DNA from: Chryseobacterium luquanense
Lineage (GTDB): Bacteria; Bacteroidota; Bacteroidia; Flavobacteriales; Weeksellaceae
DNA length: 64,000 nt
Direction of reading: 5' to 3'
Assembly (NCBI RefSeq): GCF_026460945.1
Contig: NZ_JAOVZV010000008.1
Coordinates: forward strand, 248,001-312,000
Shown: piece by piece, positions 57,608 through 64,000 of the stretch
How positions within the stretch are numbered: position 1 is the first letter of the stretch
Layout of the letters: each line of letters starts with the position of its first letter
Position numbers and translations under genes: made by a program
Notes under the pieces: generated by a model
The model's input: only the letters and a program-made list of their open reading frames with translations
What the model was told of the DNA's origin: nothing
The model's database searches: none

Positions 57608-58373
57608 ATTTCTTTAAAACGATTGGTAAAATCTCGTTTTGTCTTAAACCATATTTTCTTATTTCTTCATCAGAAAATTCTTGGGAATAAAAGTTCGCTT
57701 CAACTTCAAAACCAGCTGTTTTTAGACGGTCAAAATAATCCATTCCGTACCAACGAACATGATCGTATTGCCCAAAATGTTTTTGGCGTTCTTTTGGATC
57801 TGTAATGGAGAAATCTTCATAAGTTTTCTCCAAAGAGTTTTTCATCGGAACCTGTAAAATCCCCCAACCTCCGGGTTTCATCACACGATAAAGTTCACTC
57901 ATCGCTTTGGCATCATCCTGAATGTGTTCCAAAACATGATTACAGAAAATAATATCAAAACTTTCATTTTCAAAAGGTAAATTTAAAATATCAGCTTTTA
58001 CATCTACAATCGGTGAATATAAATCTGCCGAAATATAGTTGAGATTACTCATTCTTTTAAACTTTCTCAAAAATTCCTGTTCGGGAGCGATATGTAAAAC
58101 TTTATAATTTTTAATGAAAAAATCGGTTTCATTCTGAAGATAAAGATACATTTGACGGTGTCTCTCAAGACTTAAAGTTCCGGGAGATAATGCATTTTCT
58201 CTCTGTTTTCCATATCCATAAGGAAGAAATTTTCTGTAAGATCTACCATCAATAGGATCGAAAAACTGATCTCCTTTAAAGAACTGGTAAATCAACGGTC
58301 GCGCCCAAATGCTCATTTTAATCAGCATAGGACGTGGAATTTTATTTAATAAAAACTTAGTCAGCTTTTTCAT
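57606..58373 (-). CDS. Class I SAM-dependent methyltransferase
   Basis: The 255-residue protein has an N-terminal extension (about 80 residues) and then the Methyltransf_11 fold: VLHIAPEQEFLRKFKRMSNLNYISADLY, VDVKADILNLPFENESFDIIFCNHVLEHIQDDAKAMSELYRVMKPGGWGILQVPM and later WYGMDYFDRLKTAGFEVEA. Motif I reads HIAPEQ rather than the usual glycine-rich DxGxGxG. The substrate is unknown; the type often modifies sugars or lipids. The ATG overlaps the map stop by 1 bp, so they are translationally coupled. Confidence 0.85.
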   Translation of the reverse strand: MKKLTKFLLNKIPRPMLIKMSIWARPLIYQFFKGDQFFDPIDGRSYRKFLPYGYGKQRENALSPGTLSLERHRQMYLYLQNETDFFIKNYKVLHIAPEQEFLRKFKRMSNLNYISADLYSPIVDVKADILNLPFENESFDIIFCNHVLEHIQDDAKAMSELYRVMKPGGWGILQVPMKNSLEKTYEDFSITDPKERQKHFGQYDHVRWYGMDYFDRLKTAGFEVEANFYSQEFSDEEIRKYGLRQNEILPIVLKK

Positions 58374-59182
58374 TAAAAATCCAATTGAAATGGCTTTTCT
58401 TCATCACTTACAATTCCCAAAGCCTCGTAAATATAATCAAATGTTGAAAGCAAAACCGGTTTACCGTTAATCACACAAACGTCATGTTCGAAATGTGCAG
58501 AAGGTTGATTATCAAGTGTTGTAACCGTCCAACCATCGTTATGGAATTTTACTTTTTCAGTTCCTAAATTAATCATTGGTTCAATAGCAATTGCCAAACC
58601 GTCTTTGATAACTTTTCCGCTTCCTTGTTTCCCGTAATTCGGAACTTGAGGATCTTCGTGCATTTTCTTTCCTAAACCATGACCAACAAGCTCTTTTACC
58701 ACACCATAACCTTCTTTCTCACAATGTTGTTGAATAGCATGGGAAATATCTCCAATTCTTTTTCCTCTGATGCATTGCTCAATTCCTTTGTAAAGAGATT
58801 CTTTGGCAACTTTTAATAACTTTTTAGTTTCAGGTTTCACTTCACCAATTTCAAAAGTATAAGCATGATCACCAACGTAACCGTTAAGAATTGCACCACA
58901 ATCAACAGAAAGTACATCTCCTTCTTTAATTTCTTCATTATTTGGAAAACCATGAACAACTTGTTCGTTTGGCGAAATGCAAAGAGAATTTGGGAAACCT
59001 CCGTATCCTAAAAATGCAGGTTCAGCACCATGATCTTTAATAAAATCGTGTGCTAATTTATCTAAATATAAAGTAGTAATTCCCGGTTTGATTTCTTTTG
59101 CCAACATTCCTAATGTTCTGGAAACCAATCGGGCACTTTCTTTCATAAGACGAAGTTCGTCTATCGTTTTTAATTGAATCAT
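58373..59182 (-). CDS. map: Type I methionine aminopeptidase
   Basis: Removes initiator Met. The 269-residue pita-bread-fold enzyme has the metal ligands in VLSVDCGAILNGYVGDHAYTFEIGE, the His in ELVGHGLGKKMHEDPQVPNYG, and the two Glu of LAIAIEPMI and HFEHDVCVI. Family length is about 250-275. Between its start and the upstream HAD gene lies the repeat-rich region 59191-59330. The methyltransferase gene follows directly. Confidence 0.96.
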   Translation of the reverse strand: MIQLKTIDELRLMKESARLVSRTLGMLAKEIKPGITTLYLDKLAHDFIKDHGAEPAFLGYGGFPNSLCISPNEQVVHGFPNNEEIKEGDVLSVDCGAILNGYVGDHAYTFEIGEVKPETKKLLKVAKESLYKGIEQCIRGKRIGDISHAIQQHCEKEGYGVVKELVGHGLGKKMHEDPQVPNYGKQGSGKVIKDGLAIAIEPMINLGTEKVKFHNDGWTVTTLDNQPSAHFEHDVCVINGKPVLLSTFDYIYEALGIVSDEEKPFQLDF

Positions 59183-59190
59183 TATTTAAT

Positions 59191-59330
59191 ATAGATGTTA
59201 GATATTAGATGCTAGATATTAGATTTTCAACTTAATGAATAAATTTTTAATTCTAAACACCCTTATCTTTTTGATAAAATTATTAAAAGCGATATTAAAA
59301 CTAATTTCTAACATCTAACTTTTAATTTCT
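59191..59330. repeat. TTAGAT-type repeats: 14-bp tandem dimer and flanking inverted copies
   Basis: 59194-59207 and 59208-59221 are two 14-bp direct repeats (GATGTTAGATATTA, GATGCTAGATATTA). AGATGTTAGA (59193-59202) is inverted exactly as TCTAACATCT at 59306-59315. It resembles 13263-13341 in wording. Confidence 0.65.
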
Positions 59331-59337
59331 CTTGAAA

Positions 59338-59769
59338 TTACCAAAAAAGTCCTTTTTTCTTTTCTTTTTTTAGTTTTGAATAAGCTAAAACCTCTTTTCC
59401 TTCAACTCGGAATTCAATTCTTTCGTTGATGATGTTGTAGATTTCGCCCCAACCCGGAAAGCCACCAAGATTTCTGTCGTCAATAAACCAATCCGCGTCT
59501 AATTTTCTTGACTGTGCTTCAGAATCGAAAACTTCTCCTTCAAAACTTGAGTTAATTGCGTAGAACTCAATACCATTCTGTCTGCAGAATTCTACAGCTT
59601 CATCTAAAGTTTTTCCGTGTCTGTATGTCCAAAGTATCAACCTAAAACCTTGAGACTGAAGTTTTTTAAGTGTTTCGAAAGCGAAAATTTTAGCTTTTCC
59701 AATAGCCGGATATGCATCGTCTACGATAGTTCCGTCAAAATCGACAGCAATTTTCTTATTATTTAACAT
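59338..59769 (-). CDS. BT0820-type HAD phosphatase
   Basis: The 143-residue protein has HAD motif I KIAVDFDGTIVDDAYP, motif II LILWTYRHG and motif III/IV DADWFIDDRNLGGFPGWGEI. The small size and the DDRNLGG signature are those of the Bacteroidetes BT0820 family. It is a probable phosphatase with unknown substrate. A minus-7 box TATCTTTG lies at 59791-59798. The C terminus is lysine-rich (KKEKKKGLFW). Confidence 0.85.
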   Translation of the reverse strand: MLNNKKIAVDFDGTIVDDAYPAIGKAKIFAFETLKKLQSQGFRLILWTYRHGKTLDEAVEFCRQNGIEFYAINSSFEGEVFDSEAQSRKLDADWFIDDRNLGGFPGWGEIYNIINERIEFRVEGKEVLAYSKLKKEKKKGLFW

Positions 59770-59790
59770 TTTGTTGCGTTTTTAGCTGGG

Positions 59791-59798
59791 CAAAGATA
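59791..59798 (-). promoter_or_regulatory. Minus-7 box of the HAD gene
   Basis: TATCTTTG on the minus strand, 21 nt before the start codon at 59769. Confidence 0.6.
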
Positions 59799-59809
59799 CT
59801 AAATAAATA

Positions 59810-59844
59810 AAAAAGAGTGTCGAAAAACATTTGACACTCTTTTT
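59810..59844. terminator. Terminator of the desaturase gene
   Basis: 12-bp perfect stem AAAAAGAGTGTC / GACACTCTTTTT with an 11-nt loop; T tract on the minus strand after the stem. Confidence 0.8.
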
Positions 59845-59867
59845 TATAATTTATTGTTAAAATCTAA

Positions 59868-60848
59868 TTATTTTTTAACCCAAGAGAATTCGTACTGTAA
59901 ATCCGGAGTAGAAATTCTGTCTGTAATTTTCTGTAATCTTGATGGAAGTTTCATCAAGTATTCCTGTGCTTTTTCAGCTTTTTCAGTAAGACCTGTAATA
60001 TGTTCAATCTTCCATTCATCCAGAAGATCTTTCATGATATTGATATAATCCTGACCTGTATACACCATGCATCTTTGTGCTGCATCTGAAAAATGCCCCC
60101 AAAGTTCACCAGCTTTTTGACCAGACTGTCTCATCATGTGAGCCGGCATAACAATTTTTTTACGCATCATATCTTCAAATGCCAAAATCATTTCCGATGG
60201 ATCCAATTCTAAAATTTTTGCCACGAAATGTTTATATGCTTTCGCATGTCTTGCTTCATCAGCAGCAATTACACCGCACATTTTTGCTAGTTTACCGTTT
60301 CCGGTTTGTTTTGCTAAAGTACCTACTCTTCTATGTGAAACGTTAGTTGCTGTTTCCTGAAAACTAGTGTAGATAAAGTTTCTGTAAGGATCCATGCTTG
60401 TTCCGATGTCAAAACCATCACTAATCAGATATTGGGTGGTAATTTCCATCTGTCTCATGTTTACTCTACCACATAAATACAGATATTTTCCAAGTAAATC
60501 ACCGTGTCTGTTTTCTTCGGCAGTCCACGATCTTATCCAGCTTGCCCAGCTCGGACCACTTTTTTCCTGATCAATGCCGTCAACGCTCATTAGCCAAGAT
60601 TCATAAGAAGGTAAAGCTTCCTCAGTAATACAGTCGCCAATCAACGTTACGAAAAGGTCATAAGGCATTTCTTGAGCGAAAGTCTGAATTTCTTCTAAGT
60701 CATATTTAAAATCAGAGCTAGAAGGATCTGGTAAATAATCTGAAGGCTGCCAAATTTTCTCAATTGGAGTCAAAAACTTATCGAGAAAAGAACCTACTTC
60801 CTTTTCCAAAATACCCATTACTTCTTTTCTTACGAGAGCATTATACAT
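59868..60848 (-). CDS. Acyl-ACP desaturase
   Basis: Soluble di-iron desaturase that puts a double bond into acyl-ACP. The 326-residue protein has the two EENRH/DEARH-type iron motifs, SWTAEENRHGDLLGKYLY and IAADEARHAKAYKHFVAKI. It matches plant-type stearoyl-ACP desaturase folds (about 320-330 residues). The start is ATG 60848 (the codon before it is TTG). The minus-7 box TATCTTTG is at 60871-60878, 22 nt upstream. It supplies unsaturated lipids and complements the beta-oxidation operon in lipid metabolism. Confidence 0.92.
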   Translation of the reverse strand: MYNALVRKEVMGILEKEVGSFLDKFLTPIEKIWQPSDYLPDPSSSDFKYDLEEIQTFAQEMPYDLFVTLIGDCITEEALPSYESWLMSVDGIDQEKSGPSWASWIRSWTAEENRHGDLLGKYLYLCGRVNMRQMEITTQYLISDGFDIGTSMDPYRNFIYTSFQETATNVSHRRVGTLAKQTGNGKLAKMCGVIAADEARHAKAYKHFVAKILELDPSEMILAFEDMMRKKIVMPAHMMRQSGQKAGELWGHFSDAAQRCMVYTGQDYINIMKDLLDEWKIEHITGLTEKAEKAQEYLMKLPSRLQKITDRISTPDLQYEFSWVKK

Positions 60849-60870
60849 CAAAAAACAAATTTATAATTTA

Positions 60871-60878
60871 CAAAGATA
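60871..60878 (-). promoter_or_regulatory. Minus-7 box of the desaturase gene
   Basis: TATCTTTG on the minus strand, 22 nt before the start at 60848. Confidence 0.6.
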
Positions 60879-60943
60879 AGCTTTATTTGTTATTTGTGAC
60901 ATAATATAATATGTAAGTCATACTATTTCTGACATAAATCATA

Positions 60944-60978
60944 AAAAATACCGCTATTACTATGGTAACGGTATTTTT
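60944..60978 (-). terminator. Terminator of gpmI
   Basis: 10-bp stem AAAAATACCG / CGGTATTTTT with an inner TTAC/GTAA stem; T tract on the minus strand. Confidence 0.75.
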
Positions 60979-60996
60979 ACAGTATTATTACTCAAT

Positions 60997-62538
60997 TTAG
61001 CTCACTAAAATATCTCCTGTCATAATTGCTGGAATTTCAACACCCATCACTGATAAAATTGTTGGTGCCATATCTCCTAATTTTCCTGGCTTTAAATTCC
61101 AGTTTTTTTCTTTATCCATCACAATTAAAGGAACCAAATTGGTTGAATGTTGCGTGTTGGGAGACCCATCTGCATTAATCATTACATCAGAATTTCCATG
61201 ATCTGCCAAAATGAAAACAGCATAACCATGTTCATAAGCCATATTTGCTACTTTTTCGATGCATTTATCAACTGTTTCAGCGGCTTTTACAGCAGCCTCA
61301 AAAACTCCGGTGTGACCAACCATATCTGTATTTGCAAAATTTAAACAAATAAAATCAGCGGTTTCGCTTTCCAATTCCGGTAAAATTGAATTGGTGATTT
61401 CATATGCAGACATTTCAGGCTTCAAATCGTAAGTAGGAACGTCTTTCGGACTCGGACAAAGCAATCTTTTTTCGCCGTGAAATTCCTCTTCACGACCTCC
61501 CGAAAAGAAGAATGTAACGTGAGGATATTTCTCTGTTTCAGCAATTCTAATCTGAGTTTTCCCATTTCTTTCTAAAACTTCACCCATTGTATCTTTTAAA
61601 ACTTCTTCATCAAAAACAACATTTACATTTTGATAAGTTTTATCATAATTCGTCAACGTTACATAATGAAGATTTAGCTTTCGCATAAAATATTCAGGCA
61701 TATCGTGCTGACAAAGAACTTCTGTAATTTCACGACCCCTGTCTGTACGGAAGTTGAAACAAATCACAACATCATTATCAACTATTTTTCCAACCGGAAC
61801 AATGTTTCCAATCTGAGTTTCTTTAACTAAAATAATTGGTTTGATGAATTCATCTGTAATATTTTCGTCATAAGAAGCTTTAATTGCAGCCAAAGCATTT
61901 GTAGTCTGCAAGCCAACTCCTTCTACCATTGCATCGTAAGCCAATTTCACACGTTCCCATCTTCTGTCACGATCCATTGCAAAATATCTTCCGGTAACAG
62001 AAGCTAATTCACCCGTTGTCTCGTTCATGTGATTCTGAAGTTCTTCAATAAATCCTAAACCAGAATGCGGATCACAATCTCTACCGTCTGTAAAAGCATG
62101 AACATAAACATTTTCATTTAAGCCAAAATCTTTCGCAGCAGACAATAATCCTTTTAAATGATTGATATGCGAATGTACTCCACCGTTGGAAACCAAACCG
62201 ATAAAGTGGACATTTTTATTTTCGAGTTTTGCATAAGCAAAAGCTTCCTGAATTACTTTTTCATGTCCTAGAGTTCCATTTTCTACGGCCATATTTAGCT
62301 TTACCAAATTCTGATACACTACTCTACCTGCTCCCAAATTCATGTGACCCACTTCAGAATTCCCCATCTGTCCCAACGGAAGACCAACCGCCAAACCGCT
62401 TGCTTCTAAAGTTGTGTGAGGAAATTTCTGATAACAGCTATCTATGAATGGTGTATTTGCCTGATCTAATGCAGAAACGTTAGGATTTGTTCCCAAACCC
62501 CATCCGTCAAGTATTGCTAATATTGCTTTTTTAGACAT
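60997..62538 (-). CDS. gpmI: 2,3-bisphosphoglycerate-independent phosphoglycerate mutase
   Basis: Interconverts 3- and 2-phosphoglycerate in glycolysis. The 513-residue Mn enzyme has the phospho-Ser site in GLPLGQMGNSEVGHMNLGAGR, HAFTDGRDCDPHSG, TGRYFAMDRDRRWER and FNFRTDRGREI. C-terminal metal ligands are in FICLNFANTDMVGHTG and FILADHGNSD. Length and motif order are canonical. The minus-7 box TAACTTTG is at 62560-62567. Confidence 0.97.
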   Translation of the reverse strand: MSKKAILAILDGWGLGTNPNVSALDQANTPFIDSCYQKFPHTTLEASGLAVGLPLGQMGNSEVGHMNLGAGRVVYQNLVKLNMAVENGTLGHEKVIQEAFAYAKLENKNVHFIGLVSNGGVHSHINHLKGLLSAAKDFGLNENVYVHAFTDGRDCDPHSGLGFIEELQNHMNETTGELASVTGRYFAMDRDRRWERVKLAYDAMVEGVGLQTTNALAAIKASYDENITDEFIKPIILVKETQIGNIVPVGKIVDNDVVICFNFRTDRGREITEVLCQHDMPEYFMRKLNLHYVTLTNYDKTYQNVNVVFDEEVLKDTMGEVLERNGKTQIRIAETEKYPHVTFFFSGGREEEFHGEKRLLCPSPKDVPTYDLKPEMSAYEITNSILPELESETADFICLNFANTDMVGHTGVFEAAVKAAETVDKCIEKVANMAYEHGYAVFILADHGNSDVMINADGSPNTQHSTNLVPLIVMDKEKNWNLKPGKLGDMAPTILSVMGVEIPAIMTGDILVS

Positions 62539-62559
62539 TTTATTTTGATTTTAAACAAA

Positions 62560-62567
62560 CAAAGTTA
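62560..62567 (-). promoter_or_regulatory. Minus-7 box of gpmI
   Basis: TAACTTTG on the minus strand, 21 nt before the start codon at 62538. Confidence 0.55.
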
Positions 62568-62718
62568 CCTATTTTTGAACGATATGAACAATTTTCAAGG
62601 TTTAAATTTTACTTAAAAGTTTAAACAAAATCAATGCAAATCGTAAGTCTAGCCTACAAATTTTTAAAATGATATTTACTATTGAAATTTAATTATCAGG
62701 AATTAGAAATATTATTTT

Positions 62719-62726
62719 TAATTTTG
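62719..62726 (+). promoter_or_regulatory. Minus-7 box of the SUI1-domain gene
   Basis: TAATTTTG, only 4 nt before ATG 62731, which implies a leaderless transcript. Confidence 0.6.
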
Positions 62727-62730
62727 TTTT

Positions 62731-63054
62731 ATGGATTTACGAGATCAACTAAAAAACCTTTTTCCAACCCATGAAGAGCAGGATTTTCAGATGCCTGAAG
62801 AAGAATTTAAGCAGAAGGAACCTTTGGTTTGCAAATTTGAAAAGAAAGGCAGAAACGGAAAACCTGTAACGATTGTAGAAGGTTGGGAAGGCAGTGAAGA
62901 AGATTTGAAAAAGATTTCAAAAAAAATAAAAACCACTTTGGGAATCGGTGGTTCTGAAAAAGATAACACAATTATCATTCAGGGAGATAACCGTGATAAA
63001 ATCATGGCGATTCTGAAAGATTTGGGTTATAAAACGAAAAGAGTCGGGGGATAA
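62731..63054 (+). CDS. SUI1/eIF1-domain translation factor-like protein (YciH family)
   Basis: The 107-residue protein has an acidic N-terminal tail and a SUI1 domain: RNGKPVTIVEGWEGSEEDLKKISKKIKTTLGIGGSEKDNTIIIQGDNRDKIMAILKDLGY. Bacterial YciH homologues of eIF1 affect start-codon choice in vitro, but the physiological role is unclear. It ends 1 bp before the convergent leucine-rich-repeat gene. Its promoter is so close that its own mRNA is probably leaderless. Confidence 0.9.
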   Translation: MDLRDQLKNLFPTHEEQDFQMPEEEFKQKEPLVCKFEKKGRNGKPVTIVEGWEGSEEDLKKISKKIKTTLGIGGSEKDNTIIIQGDNRDKIMAILKDLGYKTKRVGG

Positions 63055-63055
63055 T

Positions 63056-63955
63056 TTAAAAATAAATCTGTGTTTGAGGCATCAAAGCTTTAAGCTTTTC
63101 TATTGTTGATTTATCCATAGGATTTCCTGCTAAAATAAGGGTTTTAAGATTTTTCAATTGAGCGAATTCTTTAGGAAGATCTTTTAACTGATTGTGTGCA
63201 AGATTCATGCTTACAACATTTCTCAATCCTTTTACTTTTGGTGAAATTTCTTTAAGATTGTTCTCACTAATATTTAAAAACTCCAGATTTTTAGATTTAA
63301 ACATCATTTCCGGTAGTTTTACGATTGAATTTTGTTGTAATTCAAGATATTTCAGCTTTTCAGGAAATTTCACATCTGTTAAATCATTGATCTGATTGGC
63401 TGCAAGATTGAGATATTTTAAATTTTTAATCTGATCTAAATCTTTCGCTACAAAACTAATTTGGTTGCTGGAAAGATTGATTTCTTCCAACGCCGAAATT
63501 TTAATTAAAGCTTCAGGAAAAACATTCAGATTATTGGCATCAAAATGAGCTACTTTTAGATTTTGAAGCTTTGAGAAATTCGGATTTATTTTCGTTAAGC
63601 TATTCAGATTCATCGAAAAGCTTGTCATATTTATCAGTTCGCCAATTTCATCAGGAATAAATTTGATGCTATTTGCGTTTAAATTTAATATTTCAAGTTT
63701 TTTAAGCTTAAAAATTTCATCGTCCATTTTCTCTAATTTATTTCCCATTAAATTCAGAAAAAAAAGAGAATCCATTTTTGAGAGCTCAGGAGAAACATTG
63801 AAAATACCTTTATCTCTGAAACTCATACTGTAAATGGTTTTCTTGCTTTTCAAAGCATCATCTACATCTGTATAAGTAGGATATTTTAAAGGATCAATCT
63901 GTGCATAAATATTCGACAGAGAAAATATTGCAATGAGATAAAGTATCTTTTTCAT
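63056..63955 (-). CDS. Exported leucine-rich-repeat protein
   Basis: The 299-residue product has a signal peptide (MKKILYLIAIFSLSNIYAQ) and about nine or ten 22-24-residue leucine-rich repeats (for example LNLMGNKLEKMDDEIFKLKKL, LNLNANSIKFIPDEIGELINM, LNLAANQINDLTDVKFPEKL). It has no C-terminal sorting domain that I recognise, so it may be periplasmic. The frame extends 7 codons upstream to 63976, but the signal peptide fits ATG 63955. It is convergent with the SUI1 gene (1-bp gap). Confidence 0.85.
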   Translation of the reverse strand: MKKILYLIAIFSLSNIYAQIDPLKYPTYTDVDDALKSKKTIYSMSFRDKGIFNVSPELSKMDSLFFLNLMGNKLEKMDDEIFKLKKLEILNLNANSIKFIPDEIGELINMTSFSMNLNSLTKINPNFSKLQNLKVAHFDANNLNVFPEALIKISALEEINLSSNQISFVAKDLDQIKNLKYLNLAANQINDLTDVKFPEKLKYLELQQNSIVKLPEMMFKSKNLEFLNISENNLKEISPKVKGLRNVVSMNLAHNQLKDLPKEFAQLKNLKTLILAGNPMDKSTIEKLKALMPQTQIYF

Positions 63956-63957
63956 AA

Positions 63958-63992
63958 TAAAAAAAGCCACCGACAAAGAAAATGTCGGCAGC
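63958..63992 (-). terminator. Terminator for a gene beyond the window edge
   Basis: Stem GCTGCCGACA / TGTCGGTGGC on the minus strand (8 of 10 paired) followed by seven Ts, reading into the LRR gene. Confidence 0.6.
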
Positions 63993-64000
63993 TGAGAAAG

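Noticed and set aside
1..64000. tRNA, rRNA, tmRNA genes and CRISPR arrays
   Set aside because: I looked for cloverleaf-like GC-rich blocks and regularly spaced repeats in the intergenic regions and found none; short tandem words such as those at 59194-59221 are not CRISPR repeats.

Overview
This AT-rich window comes from a Bacteroidetes chromosome, most likely family Weeksellaceae (Chryseobacterium-like). Three lines of evidence support this. Almost every transcription unit carries the Bacteroidetes sigma-factor minus-7 box TAnnTTTG, and Shine-Dalgarno sites are not evident. There is a type IX secretion protein (PorQ) and a secreted protein with a type IX sorting domain. TamL, a fused CcsBA, DUF2490, a BT0820-type HAD protein and an acyl-ACP desaturase complete a typical flavobacterial gene set. 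I see no rRNA, tRNA, CRISPR array, prophage or transposase gene; this is mostly core chromosome.

Layout. 1-7.7 kb: the 5' part of a cytochrome c synthase gene (ccsBA), then ftsK, lolA and an LptF/LptG permease. 7.9-13.3 kb: a lipoprotein, frr and pyrH on the minus strand, then porQ, cmk and a YtxH/holin-like/unknown trio. 13.3-21.2 kb: an rRNA methyltransferase whose 5' end overlaps head-to-head with tamL, a SanA-like protein, a PaaE-like flavin/2Fe-2S reductase, a TlpA-like lipoprotein and a FecCD-type ABC transporter. 21.2-27.7 kb: a beta-oxidation operon (MarR regulator, HAD/ECH bifunctional enzyme, thiolase, acyl-CoA dehydrogenase) behind two near-identical palindromic operators. A four-helix-bundle gene framed by 19-bp inverted repeats sits inside this operon. 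27.9-35.1 kb: a small secreted protein, an HD protein, DUF2490, a TonB receptor, uvrA and a lipoprotein. 35.1-35.4 kb: a cluster of DnaA boxes and two hairpins.

35.4-52.1 kb is mainly minus strand: endonuclease V-like, VOC, GNAT, M28 peptidase, a membrane pyrophosphatase fused to an OmpA-like domain, soluble pyrophosphatase, a PhyH oxygenase, an acyltransferase, radC, an L,D-transpeptidase, a LolD-like ATPase, a histidine kinase, dacB, a zinc-ribbon protein and pepE. One plus-strand aminotransferase interrupts it. 52.3-64 kb: a TPR protein, a frameshifted DUF1905/YdeI-type gene, transaldolase-like fsa, DoxX, era, a Crp regulator, an SMR exporter, a T9SS cargo, a methyltransferase, map, a HAD protein, a desaturase, gpmI, a SUI1-domain protein and a leucine-rich-repeat protein.

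Functionally the window is rich in envelope biogenesis (LolA, Lpt permease, TamL, PorQ, DacB, L,D-transpeptidase, SanA), pyrophosphate metabolism (soluble and membrane PPase side by side) and fatty-acid oxidation. The most interesting non-textbook items are the HppA-OmpA fusion, the inverted-repeat-framed four-helix-bundle element, several short palindromic intergenic elements (one of 145 bp with perfect 25-bp ends), the DnaA-box cluster, and promoters placed exactly 4 nt from start codons, which implies leaderless mRNAs.
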